Shown piece by piece: positions 42,259 to 51,079 of a stretch of DNA of 64,000 nt. A model generated the notes under the pieces. The model was not told the origin of the DNA and searched no databases. It saw nothing but the letters and a program-made list of their open reading frames with translations. Numbering within the stretch: the first letter of the stretch is position 1; each line of letters starts with the position of its first letter. Where the stretch lies: assembly GCA_038329865.1 (NCBI GenBank), contig JBBQNK010000014.1, positions 1 through 64,000 on the forward strand, written 5' to 3'. The stretch is from JANMES01 sp038329865 (GTDB lineage: Bacteria; Planctomycetota; Phycisphaerae; Tepidisphaerales; Tepidisphaeraceae). Position numbers and translations under genes: made by a program.

Positions 42259-44652
42259 CTATTGGCTGAATCCGAAGGAGAAGCTGATCAGCTGGGTGTC
42301 GTCATCAGGTGCTTTAACGACTGGTACCGCTAAATCCAGTGAAAGCGGGGCCTGCCCGAGGAACGGCAATACCAGCCGGATGCCCGCGCCGACGCTCACG
42401 CGGTAGTCATGAATTTCGAAATTTCGCTCGACGGTTCCTTGGTCGCTGAAGACCACGCCGCGCAACTGCTCGCCGGCGATCGGGAAGCTGATTTCAGCAC
42501 TGGTGGTGAGCGTGAAATCACCGCCGATCACATCGGAATCGAGCCCATCGCGCGGGCTCACGCCGCGGAACCTGAACCCGCGGATCGACCCGATGCCGCC
42601 GCCGTAAAATCGTTCAAAGAAAACGGAGTTACCGGCAATGAATCCCGCGTCGGCCGAGAGGCGAAGGATCGTCTTGCGATCGAGCAGGTCTTCGCCGAGG
42701 ACGTGGAATGCGTCCCAGCTGGCGGTGAACTTCTGGAAGGAGAGATCGCCGCCCAAGCCGCCGTACGATTCCCAGGAGATGACGCTGTTGGTTCCGCGTG
42801 AGGGCAGAATTCCCGCGTTGGTGGTGTTGCGCCGCAAACTCAGCGCCAAGCTGGTGAGCGTGGTGTGCCCTTTGTACTCGACGATTTCCGGCGCGCGGAT
42901 CGGTTCGTCGTCGACGTTGTGAATTCTCACGTCTTCGCCGCGGATGGCGAACTGCCCGGAGTAAACGTAATTGAACCGCTTGCCGAACGAAACGCGATCG
43001 CCGATGCGCTCTTCGTCGTAATGCTCGCGCTGGCGGTCGCGCAGGTACAACTCGTTGCTGAAGCTATAGGGTTGATCGAAAAGGTACGGCTCGGAAAATC
43101 GAATGCTCGCGTTGGTCGATTGCGTTCCCGGCTCAAGGCTGATCCGCAGCGTCTGCCCGGCGCCGGTGAACGAGCGATCGGTGAATAAATCCCGCAGATT
43201 GCTCGGGACGGCGGTGATGTCGAAATTGGTCTGCGTGTACGAAAGATTTCCGCCGATCCCGCCGTTGCTGTTAATGCCGGCGCCAATGCCGAAGTTGGCG
43301 GTGTGGCCTTCGGCCACTTCCACCAGCACGTCGCGCGTGTTCGGGTCATCGCCGATCGGCGTGATGGAGACGTTGGTGAAGTACGGCGTGGCCCGCAGTC
43401 GATCGGCAGCGTCCTGCAGCTCGGCGCTGTTGTACAGTTGGCCGGGCGCGACGCGCATTTCTCGGAGGATGACCTTGTCCTGCGTGCGCTTGTTGCCGTT
43501 GATGCGAATCTCCCCGAGCTTGAACGGCTTGCCTTCAGAAATATCGTAAACCAGCTCCACCTTGCCCGGCTGGGTGCGGAAAATATTCTTCGTGTTGATC
43601 CGCAGGTATTCCGGGTTGTTCGTCTGCGGCAAGTAGATGTAGCCGAACGGGCTGTACGCGCGAACGATCTCGCGGACGTCGCGCTGCAGGACTTCCGCAT
43701 CAAACGGCTTGCCTTCAACCAACTTAAGATTGGCCCGCAGATCGGCCTCGGGGACTTTGCTGTTCCCTTTGAATGTGATGCTGTCGACGACGTAGCGCGG
43801 CCCTTCGTCGATCACGAAATCCACTTCCACTTCCGTCTGGTCCGGCGAGACGAGAATCTTCCGCCCGACGCGCACGTCAAAATATCCCTTACCCTGGTAA
43901 AACCGGCGCAGGGATGCAACGTCTTCGTCGATTAATTCCGGCGAGAACGTGCCGGCGCGGAAAATCCAAATCCAGTAGGCGGTTTGAATCTGATCCTTCA
44001 GCTTGTCCTTGGAGAATGACTTCACGCCTTTGAAATCCACCTTGCGGACTTTCACTTCCGGCCCCTCGGTGATGCGAAAGATCAAGTCGCCGTTCTTGTT
44101 GAGTTGATCCTGATCGACATCCACGTGCGCGTAAGGGAAATTGCGATCGCGGTAGAGCGATTCAATCGCCTGCTTGGCCACCGAGATGCGAAAACGGTCG
44201 ATCGCGTCGCCGGCTCTAACGTCGATGGCCTGCTGGATATCGAGCGTGGTGATGCTCTTATTCCCGGCCGGGCTGACGGATTTGATCTGGCGGACTTCAG
44301 TGACCACGTAGGTGACGATCACGCCGCCACGCTGAGTCGGCTCGACCCTGGCTTCTACGTTGGAGAATTTCTTGAGCGAGTAGATGCGCTGGTAATCTTC
44401 TTCCACCGCGGTGGTGTCGAATTTATCGCCTTCGCGCGTTCGCACCATGTTGAGGATGACGGCCGTCGGCACTTGCGTGCTGTTTCCGGAGACGCGGACT
44501 TCCTCCACTGTGCGACCTTGGAATTCCGGGAGCACGGGGGCGGGCGATGCGGGCGTCTGGGCGAAGAGTGGCGACGGGTGGGCGATGCAAATCAGGACGA
44601 ACATCGCCAAGAGTAATCGGCGAATCGGCTTGCTCCTGCGAGTTTGATCCAC
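42259..44652 (-). CDS. bamA: Outer membrane protein assembly factor BamA
   Basis: 797 residues from GTG 44652 (VDQTRRSKPIRRLLLAMF...), which gives a natural basic-hydrophobic signal peptide ending FAQ; a further GTG at 44715 is also in frame. Five POTRA repeats follow (for instance VEEVRVSGNSTQVPT, VRKVDFKGVKSFSKDKL, VDSITFKGNSKVPEADLR, LGEIRINGNKRTQDKVI) and then the beta-barrel with the lid-lock motif VIGG/FRGVSPRDG-like segments (GGGIGSIRGFRFRG). It inserts beta-barrels in the outer membrane. Confidence 0.93.
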   Translation of the reverse strand: MDQTRRSKPIRRLLLAMFVLICIAHPSPLFAQTPASPAPVLPEFQGRTVEEVRVSGNSTQVPTAVILNMVRTREGDKFDTTAVEEDYQRIYSLKKFSNVEARVEPTQRGGVIVTYVVTEVRQIKSVSPAGNKSITTLDIQQAIDVRAGDAIDRFRISVAKQAIESLYRDRNFPYAHVDVDQDQLNKNGDLIFRITEGPEVKVRKVDFKGVKSFSKDKLKDQIQTAYWIWIFRAGTFSPELIDEDVASLRRFYQGKGYFDVRVGRKILVSPDQTEVEVDFVIDEGPRYVVDSITFKGNSKVPEADLRANLKLVEGKPFDAEVLQRDVREIVRAYSPFGYIYLPQTNNPEYLRINTKNIFRTQPGKVELVYDISEGKPFKLGEIRINGNKRTQDKVILREMRVAPGQLYNSAELQDAADRLRATPYFTNVSITPIGDDPNTRDVLVEVAEGHTANFGIGAGINSNGGIGGNLSYTQTNFDITAVPSNLRDLFTDRSFTGAGQTLRISLEPGTQSTNASIRFSEPYLFDQPYSFSNELYLRDRQREHYDEERIGDRVSFGKRFNYVYSGQFAIRGEDVRIHNVDDEPIRAPEIVEYKGHTTLTSLALSLRRNTTNAGILPSRGTNSVISWESYGGLGGDLSFQKFTASWDAFHVLGEDLLDRKTILRLSADAGFIAGNSVFFERFYGGGIGSIRGFRFRGVSPRDGLDSDVIGGDFTLTTSAEISFPIAGEQLRGVVFSDQGTVERNFEIHDYRVSVGAGIRLVLPFLGQAPLSLDLAVPVVKAPDDDTQLISFSFGFSQ

Positions 44653-44765
44653 GAGTCCGCCCGATCCGCAAAATAACGCCGGCTGCGCGCGACATCCTGC
44701 CGCGCTGATGAGCACGGCAGTTTAGCGGTGGGGGATGAGTTGTAAAGCGTGAGCGGGCTTCCGTT

Positions 44766-45953
44766 TCAGGCGATGTGCGCCTTCTTCTTTCGGCCGCTGA
44801 GGTAACTTTCCATGATGCACGATGCCAACTCGCCGCTGCTGGTGTAGAACGCGACGCCCTTGGTCAGCTTCGTGAGCTGATCGACAAAGCCGACCCAGTC
44901 CATTCCCCAGTAGTCTTCGATCAGCGCGAAGGTGCTGAAGCGGCAGCCTTCCTTCATCGCGACGACGGCTTCCTTCAGCGTGGCCACCGTGCTGCGCGGA
45001 TCGGGCGGGTAGAGGAGGTAGACGAAATCGCCTTCCACGTGCGCCGTCGGTTGGCCGTCGGTGATGATGAAGATTTGTTTGTTCTCGCTGGTCCGCTGGC
45101 GAAGAATTCGCCGGGCCAGCTGCAGGCCGAGGTGCAGATTCGTGAAATGCTGCGGCGCCTTGGCGAGGTTGTCGATCGGCACCTTCAGCCGAACCTGGTA
45201 ATCGTAAACCGTCACCGGCTTGGGCATGGTCAGGGGAAGATTCGATTCCGCGATCTTGTGCGCGCCGGAGTAAAAGCCGACGAAGTCGATTGAATCCTGC
45301 GGAAAGCGCTGGCGGACGAGGGCCTGCATCGCCATCGCTACTTTTTTCGCGGAGAGGAAGCGGTCGTAACGCATCATCGAGCCGCTCATGTCGAGCAGGA
45401 CGACCGTCGAGCAGCTGGTCATGCCTTCGTGGAGGTGGAGCTCGAGGTCGTGCTCGCTGAATTTGATCTTGCCTTTTAAGTTGCTACCCGCGCTACCCGC
45501 GCCACCCGCTGAAGCGGGCAGACCGCTTCTTGTAAGCGCGTTGTGTAATGTTTGGTGCAGGTCGATCTCGCTAACCGGGTCACCGTACTGATAAGGTTTC
45601 GTTCCTTCGATCCGCTCACCCATTTGTCCGGGGGTGATTTTTTCGTGCCCGTCTCGCGAGCCGTTCCGCAGATTCGCGAACACTTCCATCAGCGCTTTGC
45701 TCTGCATCCGACCGATGGCGCGCGGGGTGAGCTTGAGCTTGCCCTTGCCGTCCTTGTCGAGCATGCCTTCCTGCAGCAGCTTTTCGAGCAAGTCCGACTG
45801 GGCCTCGTTCTTCGGGTCTTTCATCATCTGCTCCAGCGCCTTCATGGCCTGGTCGCCGTACTGCATGACGAAATCCATCAGCTGATCGAACCCGAAGAGC
45901 TTGTCCTGCGTGGGAAACTCTTCGCCGTCGAATTCTCCGTAATAAGACTTCAT
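44766..45953 (-). CDS. VWA-domain (CoxE/BatA-like) protein
   Basis: 395 residues. The C-terminal half is a von Willebrand A domain with a full MIDAS: VVLLDMSGSM (DxSxS), a downstream Thr and FIITDGQPTAH (TDG). Such proteins often pair with MoxR ATPases in chaperone-like metal-dependent systems, and a MoxR gene occurs at 63398, but it is not adjacent. The N-terminal part is helical (FDQLMDFVMQYGDQAMKALEQ). Residues near 135-150 (GLPASAGGAGSAGS) are read from a palindromic element at 45505-45518. Confidence 0.82.
   Translation of the reverse strand: MKSYYGEFDGEEFPTQDKLFGFDQLMDFVMQYGDQAMKALEQMMKDPKNEAQSDLLEKLLQEGMLDKDGKGKLKLTPRAIGRMQSKALMEVFANLRNGSRDGHEKITPGQMGERIEGTKPYQYGDPVSEIDLHQTLHNALTRSGLPASAGGAGSAGSNLKGKIKFSEHDLELHLHEGMTSCSTVVLLDMSGSMMRYDRFLSAKKVAMAMQALVRQRFPQDSIDFVGFYSGAHKIAESNLPLTMPKPVTVYDYQVRLKVPIDNLAKAPQHFTNLHLGLQLARRILRQRTSENKQIFIITDGQPTAHVEGDFVYLLYPPDPRSTVATLKEAVVAMKEGCRFSTFALIEDYWGMDWVGFVDQLTKLTKGVAFYTSSGELASCIMESYLSGRKKKAHIA
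45505..45518. repeat. Intragenic palindromic element, copy 2
   Basis: CCCGCTGAAGCGGG sits within the VWA gene. The 23-nt context (ACCCGCTGAAGCGGGC, one variable base, GACCGC) matches copy 1 at 14000-14013 at 22 of 23 positions, but is read in a different frame of an unrelated protein. Confidence 0.7.
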
Positions 45954-46023
45954 GGCCGGATTATAGTCCCGGCACGGGCGAATGTGAGAGGGAAATGTAG
46001 TGAAACGAAAATTGATGGCCCTT

Positions 46024-46890
46024 TCAATCCTTCGACGAATTGGACTTCAATTGGTTCTGAAACACCTCCCGGTACTGCAGATTCTTGCCGTAGTATTCTG
46101 ACGGGCGCTGTGCGGCCTGGTCAGCCGAAGGAGACATGGCGGCTTCCTGCGCGAAGCTCGCTCGCTCGTCCTTATGTTCCGTCGCCATCGCCAGCTTGGC
46201 CAGAACGTCGGACCGCCAGCTCGGATCGTCTTCCTGCCGCAGCAGCGTCTGGCCGGCGGAGTAGTCGTCGAGGTTGAACAACGCTGTCGCGAAGCTCACC
46301 ACCGCCTGCTTGCGGTTGGTGACGTTGTCGATCGATTTAGTCCACGGCCCGGCCTGGGTGAGCAACGCCGCCGCTGCGAGCAATCCCTGTGTGTACTGCG
46401 TCTCGTTCGCCACGCCCATGACGTACAGGCACCGCTTGGCGGGGTCTTCGATCTTGAGCAGATCAGCCTGAGCCGCCTGGCAGGCAAGCGTCGCGCCCGG
46501 CAGATCCTTCACCGACCGCGAAAGCTCGCTCGCACTCACCCAGCCGCTCAGCCGAGCGTGCTCGTTCAACTTCACTGCATCGGCCGAAGAAAGCGTCGCG
46601 CGAACCGCCGCCAGCGTCGCGATTGCATCCGTCGTCCAGCCGCGGTTCCGTTGCCCTTCAGCAAGGTTGAGCTGCCTCGTCAGTCGAGCGTCGACATCCG
46701 GAATCATCGCTGCCTCGACGGTCGCCATTGCCATCAACTCCTGACTGCGGGCGGCCGACGTATGCAGCGTCCCACTGACCGGCGGGACGGTCGTGCACCC
46801 TCCGTACATCCAGCCGACCGATATGCCGGTGAGTAAAAAAAAAGTGAACAGGACTCGGAATCGCGTGATTCGGATTCGGATGCGCTTCAT
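46024..46890 (-). CDS. Exported helical-repeat-like protein, unknown
   Basis: 288 residues. N-terminal hydrophobic helix with basic start (MKRIRIRITRFRVLFTFFLL), then GGCTT, a lipobox-like but non-canonical cysteine (YGGC). The body is helical with tetratricopeptide-like spacing (RNRGWTTDAIATLAAVRATLSS; LAAAALLTQAGPWTKSI), but no confident TPR is defined. It is probably an anchored periplasmic protein in the pilus neighbourhood. It is separated from the next gene by 70 bases on one side and 207 on the other. Confidence 0.6.
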   Translation of the reverse strand: MKRIRIRITRFRVLFTFFLLTGISVGWMYGGCTTVPPVSGTLHTSAARSQELMAMATVEAAMIPDVDARLTRQLNLAEGQRNRGWTTDAIATLAAVRATLSSADAVKLNEHARLSGWVSASELSRSVKDLPGATLACQAAQADLLKIEDPAKRCLYVMGVANETQYTQGLLAAAALLTQAGPWTKSIDNVTNRKQAVVSFATALFNLDDYSAGQTLLRQEDDPSWRSDVLAKLAMATEHKDERASFAQEAAMSPSADQAAQRPSEYYGKNLQYREVFQNQLKSNSSKD

Positions 46891-47097
46891 TTGAGCTTCC
46901 TCGGTTGGAAATGATCTTGGTTCGAATTCGAGGGCGAGGACACTTCATTCGTGCCCGCCCTGCAAAACAGTCTGACGCAGTGGCGGCAGAAAAGTTCCGG
47001 CGAGGGAAAGCCTTGAAACGCGAGGGGGAAATAGAAGCCAGCAAAACTCGACAATGAAGAACGCGCTCGGACGATTGGCGAACCAAAGGCCCTGAAT

Positions 47098-47724
47098 CTA
47101 CTTCGTCGCTTGGCCGCTCGACTTCGTCGCCGACACGTTCTGTCCGTTGTTGTTCTTGCCGGACATCGTCTTGCCATCGTCGCTCAAGGTGAGCGTATCG
47201 ATTCGGCCGTCGGGGTCGAAGGATTTATCGTGCCAGGTGCTCCAGTGGAGCGTGACGGTTTTGCCTTCCGACCGCCACGTGCCAAGTGTGCGCTCGTGGC
47301 CGTCGAAGGTGCCGTTCTGCCGCAGGGTGATTTCAGACTTGGCGAACGGGCCGAACTTTCCTTCCAGGCGCCAGACCGACACTTCGAACGCCTGCGCGAC
47401 GGGATTCGGATTTTTCAGATCCACCAGCCGCGCCTCGGCGGCCTTTTTCAAATCGACGAGCAGATTCGCTTCATCGAGCTGCCCGTTTTTTGTGGCGATG
47501 TTGATCGCGGTCGTGAGGTCACCAATGAGTTGCTGCTCGGCCTTGATCGAGGCGGCTTTCCACGCGTCGTCAGCATTCTTCACGGCGATGTCGTACTTCG
47601 TCAGCGCGGATTGCCCGGCGATGCTTTTGGGGCCTTCTTTCTTCTCCGTCGTCGGTGCAGCGGCAAGCAACACGCTCGTGCCGGCGATGAAGAGCAACGT
47701 TCCGAGGAGGAGTGACTTACGCAT
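47098..47724 (-). CDS. Exported hypothetical protein
   Basis: 208 residues. Signal peptide MRKSLLLGTLLFIAGTSVLLA with cleavage AAA near 24. A helical part (TKYDIAVKNADDAWKAASIK; DLKKAAEARLVDLKNPNP) is followed by a beta-sheet domain with GTFDGHERTLGTWRSEGKTVTLHWS, ending in TLSDDGKTMSGKN. This C-terminal pattern is common in planctomycete secreted proteins and looks like a small lipocalin-like or beta-sandwich domain. Function unknown. Confidence 0.65.
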   Translation of the reverse strand: MRKSLLLGTLLFIAGTSVLLAAAPTTEKKEGPKSIAGQSALTKYDIAVKNADDAWKAASIKAEQQLIGDLTTAINIATKNGQLDEANLLVDLKKAAEARLVDLKNPNPVAQAFEVSVWRLEGKFGPFAKSEITLRQNGTFDGHERTLGTWRSEGKTVTLHWSTWHDKSFDPDGRIDTLTLSDDGKTMSGKNNNGQNVSATKSSGQATK

Positions 47725-47856
47725 GGTGGTCCTTTTCGATGGGCGATCTACACTGTATTTCAGCCGACATATCCGGATGAAGAAAGCGTTACGCCGGACC
47801 CCACATTATCGGGAATTCCCGCACTATTTCCACATTTTTGGATCAGACCCGCGGAT

Positions 47857-48504
47857 TTACTGCTGTTTCAGCTCAAATCGATAGACGCCGGTTCGAAGGA
47901 TGACCGTTTCGGTCTTGATCTGCTCGACGGTGAACTGGCCGATCGCCTGGCCTTCGAGGTACATCGCGTTATCGATCATGCATGAACGATTCTTGCTCGT
48001 GACAAGGATCGATTGCAAATACATTGCCTGCGCCGCTCGCAAGGCGGAATGGCGCGGCGATTCAAATTCACCGGCCGAAGGCGATTGGCGGAAAGGATTG
48101 GTCCGCAGATCGTCCACGGGCACCTGGGCAGCGGCGGGATCGGCGTTGAGTTGCTGGGCGAGTTTTTCCGTCTGCCGCGCGAGGCGGTCCATCTGCTTAA
48201 TGGTCGCCGGGCCGGCCGTGAGGAACGTGGTGATGGCGCTTTCGGTCGAGTCAGGTTTTTCTGTGACGGCCGCACCGGCGGAGCGCGGGCCGGCTTTGAA
48301 GTACGTGAAATACGTGCCCGCCAACCCGGTCATGATCAGGCCGAAGAGGAGTGCCGTGCCGCGCGTACGGGCCGAGCGCGGTTCGCGACAACGCGGTTCG
48401 TACGCCGTCACATCCTGAGCGCTGGTCGGTCGGTCGGCCGATTCGAGCGCTTCGCTGCACTCAACGGCGGCCTGCAGAACTTCGTGATATTCCGACTTTG
48501 TCAT
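47857..48504 (-). CDS. Membrane-anchored type IV pilus-associated protein (PilP position)
   Basis: 215 residues from ATG 48504, which overlaps the pilO stop by ATGA. N-terminal cytoplasmic part, one membrane helix (LLFGLIMTGLAGTYFTYF) and a periplasmic part with a coiled-coil-like stretch. The C-terminal strands (YLEGQAIGQFTVEQIKTETVILRTGVYRFEL) resemble the general secretion/PilP-type domain that ends with a V-x-I-x-x-x-x-V-x-L pattern. It lies at the pilP slot of pilM-N-O-P, but no lipobox is present, so it is a PilP-like analogue rather than canonical PilP. Confidence 0.65.
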   Translation of the reverse strand: MTKSEYHEVLQAAVECSEALESADRPTSAQDVTAYEPRCREPRSARTRGTALLFGLIMTGLAGTYFTYFKAGPRSAGAAVTEKPDSTESAITTFLTAGPATIKQMDRLARQTEKLAQQLNADPAAAQVPVDDLRTNPFRQSPSAGEFESPRHSALRAAQAMYLQSILVTSKNRSCMIDNAMYLEGQAIGQFTVEQIKTETVILRTGVYRFELKQQ

Positions 48505-49112
48505 TGGTCGTTCCCCGGATTGAATTCCAACCCGGCCCACGCATCCGCGGCGGGCTGGGTCGCGGGCGTCGCTGCCTGCACGATGGGGCGGGCGTAAACG
48601 CTGAAGCCGATGGTCGCGGTTGCGCCGCCGTCGCGGGTCTCGGATTTTTTCAACGTCAGTTGCGTGATGCGGACGAGTTTCGGCTGCTTCTCGAGCGTCA
48701 GGAGGAACGCATAGAAGTGGCGGAAATCGCCGGTGAGTTTGAGCACAATCGGCTGCTCCACGAAATCCGCTGTCGGCGTGGGCGAAATTCTTTTGACGCT
48801 TTCGACCGTAAGCGAATTAGCAGCCGCTGCGCGGGTGAGGCGTTCGAGCAGCGCGTCGATTTCACCCGGTTCGGCAAGCCGGTGGGAAAACGTGTTTAAC
48901 GTCGCCTGGAGCGCCGCGATCTTCTCCTGTACCACCGCGGCGCCGGTGGTGGATTGAACGATCTCACCGATCAACTTTTCCTTGGCGGCCATGTCGGCCA
49001 GCAGCACGTCGCGGCGCGCGTGCGACTTCTGGACGATAAGCGTGCAAGCGCCAATGCATGCGGCCAGCATCGCGGTCAGAAGGACGAATTCAAAGATTCG
49101 GCGTCGCATCAT
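48501..49112 (-). CDS. pilO: Type IV pilus assembly protein PilO
   Basis: 203 residues. One N-terminal membrane helix (FEFVLLTAMLAACIGACTLIV), a coiled-coil stretch (LLADMAAKEKLIGEIVQS... AALQATLNTFSHRLAEPGEI) and a ferredoxin-like domain with LKLTGDFRHFYAFLLTLEKQPKLVRITQL, the core PilO signature of the inner-membrane alignment subcomplex. It is directly adjacent to pilN (start 49112, stop of pilN at 49113). Confidence 0.82.
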   Translation of the reverse strand: MMRRRIFEFVLLTAMLAACIGACTLIVQKSHARRDVLLADMAAKEKLIGEIVQSTTGAAVVQEKIAALQATLNTFSHRLAEPGEIDALLERLTRAAAANSLTVESVKRISPTPTADFVEQPIVLKLTGDFRHFYAFLLTLEKQPKLVRITQLTLKKSETRDGGATATIGFSVYARPIVQAATPATQPAADAWAGLEFNPGNDQ

Positions 49113-49757
49113 TTACTCGGGCGAAAGATCCACGGCAGCGCTGGAAATTGCGGGTGACGCCGGGGTTGGGGCGGCGTGCCCATCGGGTGTCAGTCCGATC
49201 GTGAATCGCTGCGGCTCGGCGGGCGATTGCGGGTTGTCGGCGGTGCTCAGCAGGTTCACGTCTTTCAATACCCGCGATCGCGACAGTTGGCTGACGAACA
49301 CAGTGATCTGTACATCGCTCCCGGCTACGCCTGTGACCCGAATCGCGGCGTCCGCGGGCTGCTCGTCAGCGGCCTTCGCAGTGGACGCGGGGGTTAGATT
49401 CAAGTCGATTAGCGAAACTTCCGCCGGCAGGGCGTTGGTAACTTCGGCCAGCATGTAGCTCGGTGGAACCTTCTGCAGCAAATCGGCAAAAACAGTGGCC
49501 TGGTGTGCGAGCCGATTCTGCGTGTCACGCAACTCGGCGAGTTGCTCGACCCGCTGGGCGGCCTGCGCGTACTGCTGCGAAACGCGGTCGTGATCGACGC
49601 CGACCTGCAGCAGCGCGTACTCCGTTCCGCCGATCGTGAAGCCGATGGCGGCCATGATCAGCAGGAACATTGCCGCGCAGAGTTTGTTCGTGCGTCGCTG
49701 CGTGCGGCGATGTCGAAAGTCGTCGGGGAGGAAGCAGACTCGTTTGCGGCAATTCAT
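49113..49757 (-). CDS. pilN: Type IV pilus assembly protein PilN
   Basis: 214 residues from ATG 49757, four bases into the pilM stop (ATGA). Cytoplasmic N terminus (FLPDDFRHRRTQRRTNKL, a PilN-like box), one membrane helix (LCAAMFLLIMAAIGFTIG), then coiled coil (YAQAAQRVEQLAELRDTQNRL) and ferredoxin-like fold (VSLIDLNLTPA). Together with PilO and PilM it forms the inner-membrane platform of the pilus machine. Confidence 0.82.
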   Translation of the reverse strand: MNCRKRVCFLPDDFRHRRTQRRTNKLCAAMFLLIMAAIGFTIGGTEYALLQVGVDHDRVSQQYAQAAQRVEQLAELRDTQNRLAHQATVFADLLQKVPPSYMLAEVTNALPAEVSLIDLNLTPASTAKAADEQPADAAIRVTGVAGSDVQITVFVSQLSRSRVLKDVNLLSTADNPQSPAEPQRFTIGLTPDGHAAPTPASPAISSAAVDLSPE

Positions 49758-50956
49758 CGCGCCGCTCCTGCCGTGGCGCGCGACGGTACGTGAAGCGGCG
49801 CGTCGATGTGTCGCGGCGCGGCAAAGCTCAGGCCGATCGCCACCGACCACGCCGGTTGCGGCAGGCGGCGGTCGATGCCGGACTCGATCGGAATGTCGTT
49901 CGTCCGCGCCATGCGAACCAGCGGATCACCGATTTGAGCTGGCAGGTTCAGGTCGCGGGCGATCTGCTGGCAGAGCGAGCGATTGCTCGCCTCGCCGCCG
50001 ACGAAAATCAGTCGATCCACCGGCAGGCCCGGGAATGTCTGCTCGTGGGCGCGCCGGCAATGGCCGATCTCGTTCGAAAGATGCGTGGCCGTTGGCGCAC
50101 ACGCAAGGGCGATTCGGCGGGCGCGCGTGTCGGTGTCGCTGGTCGAAAGTTCCGGCGGCGAGACGTTACGCTGGTCACGACCGGAGTTCTGCGATTCGTG
50201 CGCGGAGAGTTTGAGCCGCATCAGGCGCGCGTCTTCAAGGCTGACTTCCTCGGCATCGGCGACGGCTTGCGTCAGATGGTTGCCGCCGATCGGGATCGCG
50301 TGCGCGTACAGCACGTGCGAGCCGTGGCCGATGGTCACGCGGGTGGCGCCGGCGCCCAGATCCACGTAACAGCTCACGACGCCTTCGTCGATTTTTCGAC
50401 GGTGCACGTGGCTAAAGCAATCGACCAGCGCTAGCGGCTCGACGTTCATGCTGACCACGCTCAGCGAGGCCGCGGCCGCCGCGGCGAGGTACTTGTTGAT
50501 CTCTTCGCGCGCCGCGGCGATGAGAATGATCTCCTCCATCGTCTTGCCATGAATTTCAAGCTCGCCGGCCACGATATGCCGCATCAGCGCATTGGCCGGG
50601 TCGATCGGCAGCTTGCCGCGCGCGGCCTGTTGTAGCGATTGCGTGAGCGACTCGTCATCCATCTTGGGCAGCCGAAAATGCCGGATGTGCATCAGCGAGG
50701 CAGGCAGTGAAAGCACGGCTTGGCGGCCTTTGAATTTGCCCTGCTTGAGCAATTCGGGCACGGCCTCTGCGAAAAAGTCCAGACCCGAATCGAAGTCTTC
50801 TTTCGCGAACGCCGGCACTTCCGCGCTGGCCCCGGCGAAGAATTTGTGATGGTCGCCGTCTACCTGAATTTGTGCCAGGCGGAGGCAATCCGATCCGAAA
50901 TCGATGCCGATCGGATTCATCCGCGGGCCGAATAAGTTTTGCACGAACGAGAGCAT
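49754..50956 (-). CDS. pilM: Type IV pilus assembly protein PilM
   Basis: 400 residues from ATG 50956. Actin-like ATPase: IGIDFGSDCLRLAQI is the phosphate 1 loop, CYVDLGAGATRVTIGHGSHVLYAHAIPIGGN the phosphate 2/adenosine part, and LIFVGGEASNRSL closes the site. PilM is a cytoplasmic partner of PilN. Genes pilM-N-O-P follow each other with 4-nt overlaps (pilM/pilN and pilO/pilP). No secretin (PilQ) gene is adjacent; a pilin-like gene lies at 10555. Confidence 0.88.
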   Translation of the reverse strand: MLSFVQNLFGPRMNPIGIDFGSDCLRLAQIQVDGDHHKFFAGASAEVPAFAKEDFDSGLDFFAEAVPELLKQGKFKGRQAVLSLPASLMHIRHFRLPKMDDESLTQSLQQAARGKLPIDPANALMRHIVAGELEIHGKTMEEIILIAAAREEINKYLAAAAAASLSVVSMNVEPLALVDCFSHVHRRKIDEGVVSCYVDLGAGATRVTIGHGSHVLYAHAIPIGGNHLTQAVADAEEVSLEDARLMRLKLSAHESQNSGRDQRNVSPPELSTSDTDTRARRIALACAPTATHLSNEIGHCRRAHEQTFPGLPVDRLIFVGGEASNRSLCQQIARDLNLPAQIGDPLVRMARTNDIPIESGIDRRLPQPAWSVAIGLSFAAPRHIDAPLHVPSRATAGAAR

Positions 50957-51079
50957 GAAATTCGCAGACCTTTCGAGTGAGCTTCGCAACCGAACAAGCG
51001 AAGTGCTTCACTCGACATATCGGTGGTCGCAAATGGGGGAATCAGTGACGCGAGATGGAAGCGGCGCTTCATGCGGACT

